47,130 nt of DNA, from positions 1-47,130 of the forward strand of contig DATMAN010000088.1 in assembly GCA_035560005.1 (NCBI GenBank), in the 5' to 3' direction. Every line of letters begins with the position of its first letter. Position 1 is the first letter of the stretch. Shown piece after piece: positions 36,924 through 45,916 of this stretch. This stretch comes from Burkholderiales bacterium (GTDB taxonomy: Bacteria > Pseudomonadota > Gammaproteobacteria > Burkholderiales > Eutrophovitaceae). Position numbers and translations under genes: made by a program. Below the pieces are notes generated by a model, which was not told where the DNA came from, made no database searches, and worked only from the letters and a program-made list of their open reading frames with translations.

Positions 36924-37744
36924 GCCACGGCCCGCGCCTGTCCCATCCACTCGTCCAGGAAGCGCTCGAATCCGTCCCTGGTACGGGACAGATCGACATA
37001 ACGCGCCAGCGCTGCGTCGTCGTCCGGGTAGAGATCCCACAGCCCCAGCGGCCAGGCACCGCGCCGGGCTTCCGCGAGGCCCGAAACATAGATCGCCGGC
37101 AGCACACTGCCCGCGCGCGCGGCGTCTTCCAGCAGGTTGTCGTTCGTGATCTGCTCCACGCTCACCAGCGTGCACCGCGCGGCGTGCGCCATCGTCATCA
37201 ACTCGCGCTGGCGTGCCACGAACACGTTGCCGAAACGGTCGCCCAGCGGCGCGTGAAACAGGGCGAAGTCCGGACGCAGCGCGGGCAATACCACGATCGG
37301 GTCGCCCGTCGAGAACGGGTTGTCGATGACCTTCCAGTCTGCGCGATGCGCGAGCACATCGCTGCCGATCAGCCCGCGCAACGGCATGAACGGCAGCCCT
37401 TTCTCACCGGCCTGCAGCGCGGCGTAGATGGCCGGGCAGGTTGCGTCCTTGATCCGGATCGCCCCGCTGCGCACGGCCTCGATGAACCGTGGCGCCGCGC
37501 CGAACTCGCCCAGTGTGATCGCGGAGGTCTCCAGCGTGCGCACCGCGCCGGCGCCGATCAGGATGTCCGCCTGAATGCCGCCGGTCGGCACGCACAGCAG
37601 GTGAAGATCGCGAACGCGGCGACGCACCAGTTCGCGGGTCGCGGCCATCGCCACGCCGGAGCCGTCCTTGGGAACGGCGAGCAGCGCACCATCCGGAATA
37701 CGGGCGACCAGCGCTTCCAGAGACACAATCGGGTTGCGGGTCAT
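36920..37744 (-). CDS. CoA-transferase family protein, alpha subunit
   Basis: A 274-residue CoA-transferase alpha-type protein, paired by a 4-base overlap with the beta subunit downstream. Features are GSGVAMAATRELVRRRVRDLHLLCVPTGG near the N-terminus and the LGEFGAAPRFIEAVRSG segment, where Glu80 stands near the usual Gly-rich stretch. The body has FMPLRGLIGSDVL and FHAPLGDRFGNVF. The unusual beta subunit makes the activity of the pair uncertain: CoA transfer, acyl-CoA hydrolysis or ring opening are possible. The substrate and pathway are not inferable from neighbours. Confidence 0.82.
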   Translation of the reverse strand: MTRNPIVSLEALVARIPDGALLAVPKDGSGVAMAATRELVRRRVRDLHLLCVPTGGIQADILIGAGAVRTLETSAITLGEFGAAPRFIEAVRSGAIRIKDATCPAIYAALQAGEKGLPFMPLRGLIGSDVLAHRADWKVIDNPFSTGDPIVVLPALRPDFALFHAPLGDRFGNVFVARQRELMTMAHAARCTLVSVEQITNDNLLEDAARAGSVLPAIYVSGLAEARRGAWPLGLWDLYPDDDAALARYVDLSRTRDGFERFLDEWMGQARAVA

Positions 37745-37965
37745 GCCATCACGCTAGCAAATGCTCTCTGTCTGCGCAACGGCGCGGAAGAACCCGTAGC
37801 CGCGCAGGACGCGCCGGACAAGGGCGAAGAGCGAAAGAGCGATAGCGAACCACGGTTAGCGTCCAGGGAGATTTGTCTTGCGGCTGGCGCTGGCCACCCG
37901 ATCTGTGCCGTGTCCCCCGTTGCCTCGCGGGTCATAATCTGGGTACTCGAGAAAGGGGAATGACG

Positions 37966-38769
37966 ATGGCTGACCTGGACGCGGTGAAAGCGCAGCAGCA
38001 GAAGACCTGGGCGAGCGGAGACTTCGCGATGATCGCCTGGAATACGGTCTTTCCCGGCGAGCTGCTGTGCGAAGCGGCGGAGCTGCGCGCCGGCCAGAGG
38101 GTTCTGGACGTGGCGACCGGCAGCGGCAACGTGGCGCTGTCCGCGGCGCGGCGCCATTGCGAGGCCGTCGGCGTGGACTACGTGCCCGCACTGATCGAGC
38201 GCGCGCGTGAGCGCGCGGCGGCTGAACGGCTGCCCGCGCGTTTCGACGTCGGCGACTGCGAGCAGCTGCCGTACCCGGATGAATCGTTCGATGTCGTGCT
38301 GTCGCTGTACGGCGCGATGTTCGCGCCGCGCCAGGAGAAGGCGGCCGACGAGCTGCTGCGCGTGTGCCGGCGGGGCGGCCGCATCGGCATGGGCAACTGG
38401 ACGCCCGATGGATTCTGGGGCCAGGCCTTCGCGCTGATGGCCAAGTACCTGCCTCCTGCGGCCGGCGTGCGGGCTGCGCCCGAATGGGGGACGCAGGCCC
38501 GGCTGGAGGAACTGTTCGCCGGGCGCATATCCTCCATGAAGATCGTACGGCGCAGTGCGCTGTTCCGCTATCGCGACAGCCGCCACTGGATCGACGTTTT
38601 CAGCCGCCATTTCGGGCCGATCATCCGCGTGCAAGAAGCACTCGATGGCGCGCGCCGCGCGCAATTCCTGGCAGAACTCCGCGACATGCTCGAGCGTTTC
38701 AATCGCTCCGCCGACGATACGCTCGTGGTGTCTGCAGACTACCTCGAAGTGGTGATGCTCAAGCGCTGA
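37966..38769 (+). CDS. Class I SAM-dependent methyltransferase
   Basis: A 267-residue methyltransferase. The SAM motif VLDVATGSGNVALSAARR is near residues 47-64, an acidic VGVDYVPALI strand follows, and motif DVVLSLYGAMFAP is around 105. It resembles a UbiE/Methyltransf_11 family member, acting on a small molecule; substrate unknown. The ATG at 37966, with an AGGGGA site 6 bases ahead, is preferred to an ATG at 37960. It diverges from the CoA-transferase genes and is followed after 86 bases by a cysteine synthase gene on the same strand. Confidence 0.88.
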   Translation: MADLDAVKAQQQKTWASGDFAMIAWNTVFPGELLCEAAELRAGQRVLDVATGSGNVALSAARRHCEAVGVDYVPALIERARERAAAERLPARFDVGDCEQLPYPDESFDVVLSLYGAMFAPRQEKAADELLRVCRRGGRIGMGNWTPDGFWGQAFALMAKYLPPAAGVRAAPEWGTQARLEELFAGRISSMKIVRRSALFRYRDSRHWIDVFSRHFGPIIRVQEALDGARRAQFLAELRDMLERFNRSADDTLVVSADYLEVVMLKR

Positions 38770-38855
38770 GCCGGGCGTCGCCGCCCCTTCTCCATGGTCG
38801 AGTTACCATTGGGTTGCCGGCGATATGCCGGAGCCCACCCCGGAGGATCGTCACA

Positions 38856-39860
38856 GTGGACATTCGCGATGGTTTGGTCGGAGCGATCGGCAACACGCCG
38901 CTGATCCGGCTGCGCAGAGTCTCCGAGCTGACCGGGTGCACCATCCTTGGCAAGGCGGAATTCCTGAATCCGGGGGGCTCGGTGAAAGACCGCGCCGCGC
39001 TCTATATGGTGCTCGACGCGGAGCAGCGCGGCGAGCTTCGTCCGGGTGGCGTCATCGTCGAGGGCACTGCCGGCAACACGGGAATCGGCCTTGCCCTGGT
39101 GGGCAACGCGCGCGGTTATCGCACGATCATCGTCATTCCGGATACCCAGAGCCAGGAGAAGAAGGACATGCTGCGGCTGTGCGGAGCGCAGCTGCGCGAA
39201 GTTCCGGCGGTGCCGTATTCCGACCCGAACAACTATGTGCACGTCGCGCAGCGGCTGGCGCAGGAACTCGCGAAGTCGGAGCCCAAGGGCGTACTCTACG
39301 CCAATCAGTGGGACAACGTGTCCAACCGCGACGGGCACTACCGGTCCACCGGCCCGGAGATCTGGAACCAGACCGACGGTCGCGTCGACGCCTTCGTTTG
39401 CGCGATCGGTACCGGCGGTACGCTGGCCGGCGTGGGCCGCTACCTGAAGGAGAAAAGGCGCGACGTGGTGATCGCCGCCGCCGATCCGATGGGCGCATCG
39501 ATGTACCACTGGTTCAAGCATGGCGAACTGAAAAGGGAGGGCAGCTCCATCGTCGAAGGCATCGGTCAGGGACGGGTGACGAAGAACATCGAGGACGCGC
39601 CGGTGGACGACGCCTACCAGATTCCCGACGCGGAAGCGCTCGAGATCCTGTTCGACCTGCTCGCGCACGAGGGCCTGTGCCTGGGCGGGTCGAGCGGGAT
39701 CAACGTCGCGGGCGCGATCCGTCTGGCCAAGGACCTCGGACCCGGACACACCGTCGTCACCGTGCTGTGCGATCCGGGCACCCGCTATCTGTCCAAGCTG
39801 TATAACCCGTCGTTCCTGCGCGAAAAGGGTCTGCCGGTGCCCGGGTGGCTCGAGCGCTGA
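38856..39860 (+). CDS. Cysteine synthase (CysK-like, PLP-dependent)
   Basis: A 334-residue fold type II PLP enzyme. The PLP lysine is Lys44 (NPGGSVKDRAA), and EGTAGNTGIGLALVGNARGY and GTGGTLAGVGRYL are phosphate-binding loops. It forms cysteine from O-acetylserine and sulfide, or acts on related substrates: the GTAGNTG loop differs from the usual TSGNTG, so an O-phosphoserine or homologous route is possible. It starts with GTG at 38856 after a strong GGAGG site. The length fits the family. Neighbours do not complete a sulfur pathway here. Confidence 0.9.
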   Translation: MDIRDGLVGAIGNTPLIRLRRVSELTGCTILGKAEFLNPGGSVKDRAALYMVLDAEQRGELRPGGVIVEGTAGNTGIGLALVGNARGYRTIIVIPDTQSQEKKDMLRLCGAQLREVPAVPYSDPNNYVHVAQRLAQELAKSEPKGVLYANQWDNVSNRDGHYRSTGPEIWNQTDGRVDAFVCAIGTGGTLAGVGRYLKEKRRDVVIAAADPMGASMYHWFKHGELKREGSSIVEGIGQGRVTKNIEDAPVDDAYQIPDAEALEILFDLLAHEGLCLGGSSGINVAGAIRLAKDLGPGHTVVTVLCDPGTRYLSKLYNPSFLREKGLPVPGWLER

Positions 39861-39885
39861 CCGGGCGCGAAAGGTTAGGGTCTGC

Positions 39886-40971
39886 ATGACTTCCAGGCTG
39901 TTCACTCCGCTTGCGCTGCGCGCCGTCGAACTCTCCAACCGCATCGTGGTGTCGCCGATGTGCCAGTACATGGCCGAAGACGGTTCCGCCAACGACTGGC
40001 ATCTCATGCACCTCGGCCAGTTCGCGATGGGCGCCGCGGCCCTGGTGATGACCGAGGCGACGCACGTGTCCCGGGCGGGGCGCATTTCCCACCGCTGCCT
40101 GGGCTTGTACCGCGATGACAACGAAGTCCAGCTCAAGCGCGTCGTCGATTTCTGCCGGCGCTATGGCGTCGCCAGGCTGGGCATCCAGCTGGCGCATGCC
40201 GGGCGCAAAGGCTCGGCACACACGCCCGCCGAGGGCGGAAAGCCGCTGCGTCCGGAGGAAGACGCGTGGACCACGCTCGCTCCCTCCGCACTGCCCTTCG
40301 GCCCTGGCTGGCACGTGCCGGAGGCACTCACGCGGGACGGGCTGCGCGAAGTGAAGCGGCAATTCGTGGACGCCGCACGGCGGGCCGCACGCATCGGTTT
40401 CGACGTGGCCGAGCTGCACGCGGGACACGGTTACCTGCTGCATGAGTTCCTCTCGCCGATCTCCAACCACCGCGACGACGAATACGGCGGCTCCACCGCC
40501 GGCCGCATCCGTTTTCCTCTGGAGGTCTTCGAGGCGGTGCGCGGGCTCTGGCCGCAGGACCGTCCGCTGGGAGTGCGCGTCTCGGCGACCGACTGGATCG
40601 AAGGCGGCTGGACGCCGGAGGAGACGGTGATATTCGCGCGCGAGCTCAAGGCGCTGGGCTGCGATTTCCTCGACGTGACTTCGGGCCAGCTCGATCCGCG
40701 CCAGCAGATTGCGTTCGCGCCCGGCTACAACGTGCCGTTCGCCGAACGGGTCAGAAAGGAGACCGGCATGACGGTGATGGCCGTGGGCATGATCACCCGC
40801 CCGAAACAGGCCGAGGAGATCGTATCGGGCGGCAGAGCCGATCTGGTAGCGATCGCTCGCGGCATGATGGACGACCCGCGCTGGGCATGGCATGCCGCGC
40901 GCGAGCTGGGCGCCGAGACCGCCTACGCGCCCAACTACATGCGCTGCCACCCTTCCGTCTGGAAACCCTGA
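39886..40971 (+). CDS. NADH:flavin oxidoreductase (old yellow enzyme, YqjM/NamA type)
   Basis: A 361-residue FMN-dependent OYE. It has SPMCQYMAEDG (Cys26, the YqjM-type active-site cysteine), IQLAHAGRKGSA, FDVAELHAGHGYLLHEFLSP with the substrate-binding His-x-x-His-like pair, and VAIARGMMDDPRWAWHAA. Such enzymes reduce the C=C of unsaturated aldehydes, ketones or nitro-compounds using NAD(P)H. It follows the cysteine synthase by 25 bases and precedes a GNAT gene by 53 bases. The family is clear; the natural substrate is not. Confidence 0.94.
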   Translation: MTSRLFTPLALRAVELSNRIVVSPMCQYMAEDGSANDWHLMHLGQFAMGAAALVMTEATHVSRAGRISHRCLGLYRDDNEVQLKRVVDFCRRYGVARLGIQLAHAGRKGSAHTPAEGGKPLRPEEDAWTTLAPSALPFGPGWHVPEALTRDGLREVKRQFVDAARRAARIGFDVAELHAGHGYLLHEFLSPISNHRDDEYGGSTAGRIRFPLEVFEAVRGLWPQDRPLGVRVSATDWIEGGWTPEETVIFARELKALGCDFLDVTSGQLDPRQQIAFAPGYNVPFAERVRKETGMTVMAVGMITRPKQAEEIVSGGRADLVAIARGMMDDPRWAWHAARELGAETAYAPNYMRCHPSVWKP

Positions 40972-41024
40972 GTCTGAACCACGGAAGACACGGTGTGCTC
41001 CGTGATTCGGCTTTCGATCCTCGG

Positions 41025-41501
41025 ATGATCCGGCCTTGCGAAGACTCCGACTTCGAGGCGATCTACCAGATCGTCAACGACGCCGCGCAGGCCTACGAGG
41101 GCGTGATTCCCGCCGACTGCTGGAGGACGCCTTACATGCTGCGCGCCGACCTGCGACACGAGATCGATACCGGCGTGAATTTCTGGGGTTGGGAGGACAA
41201 CGGTGCACTCTCGGGAGTGATGGGCATTCAGCCGGTCCTGGACGTGATGCTGATCCGTCACGCCTACGTGCGCAGTGCGCTCCGTGGTCGCGGCATCGGC
41301 GGGAAGCTCTTGCGCCATCTCGTCCAGCTCGGACAGCGGCCCTTGCTGGTGGGAACCTGGGCCGCCGCGAGCTGGGCCATCCGGTTCTACGAAAAGCACG
41401 GGTTTCGCCTGGTCTTGCCCGAAGAGAAGGACCGGCTGCTCAGGAAATACTGGTCGATTTCCGAACGGCAAATCGAGACTTCCGTAGTTCTCGTGCGCTG
41501 A
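41025..41501 (+). CDS. GNAT family N-acetyltransferase
   Basis: A 158-residue acetyltransferase beginning MIRPCEDSDFEAIYQIVND. The acetyl-CoA loop is AYVRSALRGRGIGGKLLRHL (about 82-101), followed by VGTWAAASWAIRFYEKHGFRLV, the typical GNAT end. The substrate is unknown. I use the ATG at 41025; the frame opens upstream only as a shadow of the old yellow enzyme gene. It ends a same-strand run from the methyltransferase through the OYE. Confidence 0.9.
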   Translation: MIRPCEDSDFEAIYQIVNDAAQAYEGVIPADCWRTPYMLRADLRHEIDTGVNFWGWEDNGALSGVMGIQPVLDVMLIRHAYVRSALRGRGIGGKLLRHLVQLGQRPLLVGTWAAASWAIRFYEKHGFRLVLPEEKDRLLRKYWSISERQIETSVVLVR

Positions 41502-41599
41502 GGATTTGGGTTGCCCTGTTCCGGCGACCCGGTGAGCGGCGGGCCCGGACGAAAGGCGCTGTCTCCGGCCGGGCGAGCCACGGGATCATCGCGCCCTGC

Positions 41600-42106
41600 T
41601 CAGCGCTTCCTGGGATCGTCCGACGGATCCACGAAGGTCGTGCCGGTCGGGCCCACGGCGGTGCACGCGGCTACGACTGCTTCGTCGCGCGTCTGCGCGA
41701 AGTGATTCATCCCGGCAGGCTCGGTGTAGTGGCTGCCCGGAGGCAATACGGTGAGTTGCGACTCGTCGTGCACTGCACCGTAGGCGAAATACCACGTACC
41801 GGACAACACGAGGCAGGACCGCTCGTCCGGATGGGAGTGCGGCGGAATCTTTGTGTGCGGCGGCAGCCGCACCATCATCGTGTAGAGCCCCGGCGCCCGC
41901 GCGTCGCCGGCGATGACCACCGTCTGCAGTCCGCGCTGCATCGCGGTGCCTTCCTGGACGGCGGACTCCGCCGGCCAGGGAATTCGATCGGCGGGCGTCA
42001 TTTGCGCGCGCAGTCCTCCGGCCGAAGCGGGCGATGGACCCGAAAGTCCCGCAGCGGCTGCACAAACCGCTGTGGCCAGCGTGAAACGAACGATGGTTCC
42101 CTTCAT
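41600..42106 (-). CDS. Exported cupin-domain protein
   Basis: A 168-residue protein with a signal peptide (cleaved near Ala-Ser-Ala, residue 29) and a single cupin domain. The metal-binding pattern is HTKIPPHSHPDERSCLVLSGTWYFAYG, then LPPGSHYTEPAGMNHFAQT, with three or four His/Glu ligands. Cupins include isomerases, dioxygenases and storage proteins; a small, exported single-domain form of unknown substrate is all I can support. It lies between the GNAT and the divergent M20 peptidase genes. Confidence 0.88.
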   Translation of the reverse strand: MKGTIVRFTLATAVCAAAAGLSGPSPASAGGLRAQMTPADRIPWPAESAVQEGTAMQRGLQTVVIAGDARAPGLYTMMVRLPPHTKIPPHSHPDERSCLVLSGTWYFAYGAVHDESQLTVLPPGSHYTEPAGMNHFAQTRDEAVVAACTAVGPTGTTFVDPSDDPRKR

Positions 42107-42183
42107 GGTTGCCTCCCCCCGGCGTCGACGTCGAACGCCCTTAGAATGCTCACCGACTTCTGAACGCGCTACTCTTACACGAT

Positions 42184-43623
42184 ATGCGAGAAACCGCTTC
42201 CGTCAAGCTCGATCCGCCCGCCGCACAATCGATCATCGACCGCAAGTGGGACGAAGACATCGTCATCCGCCTGATCGACTACATCCGCATTCCGTGCAAG
42301 TCGCCGCACTTCGATCCGGACTGGAGGAAACACGGGCACATCGAAACGGCGGCGCAGCTCGCGCTCGAATGGTGCAGGAATCAGCCGATCGCGAAGATGC
42401 AGGTCGAGATCGTGCGGCTGGAGGACCGCACTCCGGTGCTGTTCTTCGAGATCGCAGGAAGCGCGCCGGGCACCGTCCTGATGTACGGTCACCTGGACAA
42501 GCAGCCGGAGATGGTCGGCTGGCGCGACGGATTCGGGCCGTGGATTCCGGTCATTCACGATGGCAGGCTCTACGGCCGCGGGAGCGCCGACGACGGCTAC
42601 GCGGTATTCGCTTCGCTTGCGGCGATCGAAGCGCTGCAGCGGCTGGGTCGGGCGCATGCCCGTATCGTGGGCATCATCGAATGCTGCGAGGAGAGCGGCA
42701 GTCATGACCTGCCGGCGTATCTGGATGCGCTGGCCGAGCGCATCGGCAGGCCGGATCTGGTGATCGGCCTGGATTCCGGTTGCGGCAACTACGATCAGCT
42801 CTGGGTGACCACCTCGCTGCGCGGGATCGCCGCGGGCACGCTCACCGTGGAGGTGCTCACCGAGGGCGTGCACTCGGGAGACGCCAGCGGAATCGTGCCC
42901 TCGTCGTTGCGCATCGCCCGGCAGCTCCTCGACCGGCTGGAGGACTCGAGCACCGGCCGCATTCTTCCGCAGGCGTTCCACTGCGACATTCCCGCCGAAC
43001 GGATCGAGCAGGCCCGGGTCGCGGGGAGAATCCTCGGCGAATCGGTCTGGAAGAAGTTTCCCTTCGCCGGAAGCACCCGACCGATGGCGCGCGAACCGGC
43101 CGAGGCGATCCTGAACCGCACCTGGCGGCCGTTCCTGTCGGTGGTCGGTGCGGACTTTATTCCGCCGATCAAGGACGCCGGCAATGTCCTGCGGCCGAAG
43201 ACCGCACTGAAACTCTCGTTGCGCATTCCGCCGCTCACCGACGGTCAGCGCGCCACCGAGGATCTCAAGCGCATTCTCGAAACGGATCCTCCGGAAGGCG
43301 CGCTCGTGCGCTTCGAGCCCGACCAGGGCGCGACCGGCTGGAATGCGCCGGCCAGCGCGCCTTGGCTCGGATCGGCGGCCGATGCCGCGTCCAGGGCGTT
43401 CTACGGCAGGCCCGCGGCCATGATGGGCGAAGGCGGCACGATTCCCTTCATGGCCATGCTCGGCCGTCGGTTTCCCGACGCGCAGTTCCTCATTACCGGA
43501 GTGCTCGGCCCGCACTCCAATGCACACGGGCCGAACGAGTTCCTGCACCTGGGTTACGCCAAGAAGCTCACGGCCTGCGTGGCGCAGGTGATCGCCGCGC
43601 ACGCGCAGCGTTCGGAAATCTGA
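42184..43623 (+). CDS. M20 family metallopeptidase (carboxypeptidase/dipeptidase)
   Basis: A 479-residue zinc hydrolase of the M20 peptidase family. Metal ligands lie in MYGHLDKQPE, YGRGSADDGY and ECCEESGSHD; the dimerisation domain has GVHSGDASGIVPSS, and a late GPHSNAHGPNEF gives the final His. It likely cleaves dipeptides, N-acyl amino acids or peptide tails. It resembles the CNDP-like branch of M20. It is divergent from the cupin gene and converges with the PHB-depolymerase-type gene over 100 bases. The substrate is not inferable. Confidence 0.93.
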   Translation: MRETASVKLDPPAAQSIIDRKWDEDIVIRLIDYIRIPCKSPHFDPDWRKHGHIETAAQLALEWCRNQPIAKMQVEIVRLEDRTPVLFFEIAGSAPGTVLMYGHLDKQPEMVGWRDGFGPWIPVIHDGRLYGRGSADDGYAVFASLAAIEALQRLGRAHARIVGIIECCEESGSHDLPAYLDALAERIGRPDLVIGLDSGCGNYDQLWVTTSLRGIAAGTLTVEVLTEGVHSGDASGIVPSSLRIARQLLDRLEDSSTGRILPQAFHCDIPAERIEQARVAGRILGESVWKKFPFAGSTRPMAREPAEAILNRTWRPFLSVVGADFIPPIKDAGNVLRPKTALKLSLRIPPLTDGQRATEDLKRILETDPPEGALVRFEPDQGATGWNAPASAPWLGSAADAASRAFYGRPAAMMGEGGTIPFMAMLGRRFPDAQFLITGVLGPHSNAHGPNEFLHLGYAKKLTACVAQVIAAHAQRSEI

Positions 43624-43723
43624 AGAAGCCGACGCAACGCTCGACGACCGGAGGAGCGTACGCCGCGATCGACAATCACGAGGTGCTCATCAGGAAAAGG
43701 ACCATGCGCCCGCCAAAGTGCGC

Positions 43724-44677
43724 TTATCCGCCGATCGCCGCGGCATCGCGCAGGAACTGCGCGCACAACTCGGTGAGCGCTGCCCCCCGACGCTCGCAGT
43801 ACGGATGGCCGCCGGGCCCGCCGGTCCAGGCATGGCCCAAGTCTTTGACTTCGATGCGGCGCAGCCATAGTTTGCCGCCGGTGCGAAAGTCGGTGACGGC
43901 CAAGCCCCTGGACGCCGCAACCGCATCGCCTGCTTGCGCGCGAATTCCTGCGCGACGCAGCGATTCCAGTGCCTGCGCCAGAAGCTGCTCGGCGCAGCGC
44001 GGATGGACCACCGGGTCGTCCAGGCCGTGGATGATGGCCAGCGGTGCGCATGCCCGGTGCACTGCACCGAGCGCGAGCAGTGGACCGAACGTCAGGCCGC
44101 GCCGCAGAACGCTCTGCGGACTCTGCATGCCGTGGGTACCCAGCAGCGGCGGGGCCGCCACTGTGACCACCGCGCGAAAGCGATCCGGGCGGTGAAAGGC
44201 CAGCAGCGCCGCCAATGCGCCGCCGGCGGAAAGGCCGACCGCCGCAACCGCGTCGGGGTCCACGTGCACGCGTGCAGCCACGTCGTCGAGCATCGCCGTG
44301 ACGACCTCCAGCTCGCCCTGACCGCGCTGGGCCCACGGGTGAAACCAGTTCCAGCAGCGGAACACGTTCGCCAGTCGCCGTTGATCCGGACAGAGCAGGC
44401 GCATACGCGCCTTGTCGGCCAATCGCGTCCAGCCCGCCGCATGGGCGAATCCCAGCGCGCGCTGCTTGCAGCCATGGAGCACCACGATCAGCGGGGCGCT
44501 CTCGCCGTCGGCCAGCCCTGCAGGCACATACAGGCCGTAGTTCCAGGCGCGGACCGATAGCTGGCCGAGATGGAACCGAACGCCCGGCACTTCGACCCGG
44601 CCGCGCCGCCACTGCCTGCGCCATAGCCCGAGCCGCACCAGCACCCAGGTGTGCAGGCGGTTCAGCGTGCTCATCAT
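43724..44677 (-). CDS. PHB depolymerase-family esterase (alpha/beta hydrolase)
   Basis: A 317-residue alpha/beta hydrolase of the poly(3-hydroxybutyrate) depolymerase/esterase class. The nucleophile is Ser150 in GLSAGG; the oxyanion-side motif is VVLHGCKQ (66-73); an acid in IHGLDDPVVHP and His in LGHAWTGG complete the triad. The N-terminus has a short basic/hydrophobic stretch but no confident signal peptide, so it may be intracellular or membrane-associated. It could act on PHB, feruloyl or other esters. It diverges from the tonB operon across 188 bases. Confidence 0.9.
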   Translation of the reverse strand: MMSTLNRLHTWVLVRLGLWRRQWRRGRVEVPGVRFHLGQLSVRAWNYGLYVPAGLADGESAPLIVVLHGCKQRALGFAHAAGWTRLADKARMRLLCPDQRRLANVFRCWNWFHPWAQRGQGELEVVTAMLDDVAARVHVDPDAVAAVGLSAGGALAALLAFHRPDRFRAVVTVAAPPLLGTHGMQSPQSVLRRGLTFGPLLALGAVHRACAPLAIIHGLDDPVVHPRCAEQLLAQALESLRRAGIRAQAGDAVAASRGLAVTDFRTGGKLWLRRIEVKDLGHAWTGGPGGHPYCERRGAALTELCAQFLRDAAAIGG

Positions 44678-44734
44678 GACCTGAACCTAGCACATGATCT
44701 TCGTGGCGGTATCGAGTCTGCGCTCCCGACAAAG

Positions 44735-44763
44735 TTGACATCTGGTTAGCAAATACGAATAAT
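44735..44763 (+). promoter_or_regulatory. Near-consensus sigma70 promoter of the tonB operon
   Basis: TTGACA (44735-44740) and AATAAT (44758-44763) are spaced by 17 bases, about as close to consensus as this GC-rich sequence offers. It lies about 100 bases before the tonB ATG, and its -10 element overlaps a palindrome at 44752-44770. Confidence 0.75.
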
Positions 44764-44770
44764 TCGCATT
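44752..44770. promoter_or_regulatory. Fur-box-like 9-1-9 palindrome over the tonB promoter
   Basis: Two 9-base arms (AATACGAAT and ATTCGCATT) around a central A match as an inverted repeat at 8 of 9 positions. The 9-1-9 plan is that of Fur boxes, and about half the positions match the classic Fur consensus. It covers the promoter -10, where a bound repressor would block transcription; iron control is likely for a tonB operon but not proven. Direct repeats (GTTAGCAAATA and GTTAAGCAAATA) flank it. Confidence 0.5.
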
Positions 44771-44865
44771 ACTGTTAAGCAAATAACCGGAGGAGCCCCG
44801 CTGCTTTCCCAACGCGGTCGCGCTGGCGACTCGCGCTGCACGCCGCACCGCACGGGCATCGAACG

Positions 44866-45912
44866 ATGGGTTTCGTGCACAACTGGCCGTTTCCACACTC
44901 CGGGCCTGCATTTGCGCTGGTCGCGGGTGCGCATGTGGTCATCGCGATGATGCTGGTTCACTCGCTCGGCGGGTCACGGCCGGTCGCCCAGGCAGCGTTG
45001 ATGGTGCACCTCATCCAGCCGGAGCGACAGATCGCACAACGCGCGCAAGCCGCGCATCCTCCGCCGGCGCGGCCTCGCATCGAGCCGTACGGGCCGCCTG
45101 AGCCGCTTGCGCGATCCGACGTGCCCGTGCGCGATTCCGGGCCGGCTGGCGACGTTCGCCTCGGGCCGCCCGCGATCGGGCCGGTTGCCGTTCGGACGAC
45201 ACCGCCGGAGCCAATTCGAGAGGTCGCTGAGCAGCCGCTCGCGTTCCCGACCGAACCGCCCGTGCCGCCGCAGGCCGCGGCACCGGTACAGCCGCTGGCG
45301 GCGATCGAGGAACCGTCCGCGCCGCGCCACGACCTCGCGCCCGTGCGAGCCGGCACGAACCCCCCCGCGCCGTCCGTGCGTTCGATGGGCATGCCGGCGG
45401 TACCGGCATTGCCCGAGCCCTCACTGGACATCGCAGCGCCCGAAGCGCCGCAAGCCCCGTCTGCACCGGCGCTGCGTGCTGCGAGCGAGATTCGCTTCGA
45501 ACCCGCGCGCGCCACCGCGAATCCGGAAGCCCTGTCGCCGAGCTTGCCGGCTATTCCCGCGCCGTCCGTTGTCGCGCCGCCTTCTTCGCCGCTGCCGCCG
45601 CAAGCGGCGTCTGCGCCAGACATCGAGTTCACGCCCGAACTGGTGCGGGCGAACTATCTTCGCAATCCCAAGCCGGTCTACCCGTCCCTGTCGAGGCACC
45701 TTGGCGAGCAGGGCACGGTCCTGCTGCGCGTGTTGGTCACTGCGCGCGGCGAGCCGGTGCAGGTGCAGCTCAAGAGCTCTTCTGGCTATTCGCGTCTGGA
45801 CCGCGCCGCGCTCGACGCCGTGAGGCGATGGCTGTTCGTTCCAGCAAAACGCGGCGACGACATCGTGGACGCCTGGGTCATCGTGCCCATCGAGTTCTCC
45901 ATCAAAAATTGA
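44866..45912 (+). CDS. tonB: Energy transducer TonB
   Basis: A 348-residue TonB. An N-terminal membrane helix (about 14-30) is followed by a long proline/alanine-rich periplasm-spanning part and a C-terminal TonB domain (about 265-348) with NPKPVYPSLSRHLGEQGTVLLRVLV and RLDRAALDAVRRWLFVPAKR. It carries proton-motive energy to outer-membrane receptors for siderophores, haem or other ligands. It opens the tonB-exbB-exbD operon and lies after a strong promoter with a Fur-like site. The ribosome site before the ATG is weak; a later ATG would lose the helix. Confidence 0.93.
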   Translation: MGFVHNWPFPHSGPAFALVAGAHVVIAMMLVHSLGGSRPVAQAALMVHLIQPERQIAQRAQAAHPPPARPRIEPYGPPEPLARSDVPVRDSGPAGDVRLGPPAIGPVAVRTTPPEPIREVAEQPLAFPTEPPVPPQAAAPVQPLAAIEEPSAPRHDLAPVRAGTNPPAPSVRSMGMPAVPALPEPSLDIAAPEAPQAPSAPALRAASEIRFEPARATANPEALSPSLPAIPAPSVVAPPSSPLPPQAASAPDIEFTPELVRANYLRNPKPVYPSLSRHLGEQGTVLLRVLVTARGEPVQVQLKSSSGYSRLDRAALDAVRRWLFVPAKRGDDIVDAWVIVPIEFSIKN

Positions 45913-45916
45913 CTTC

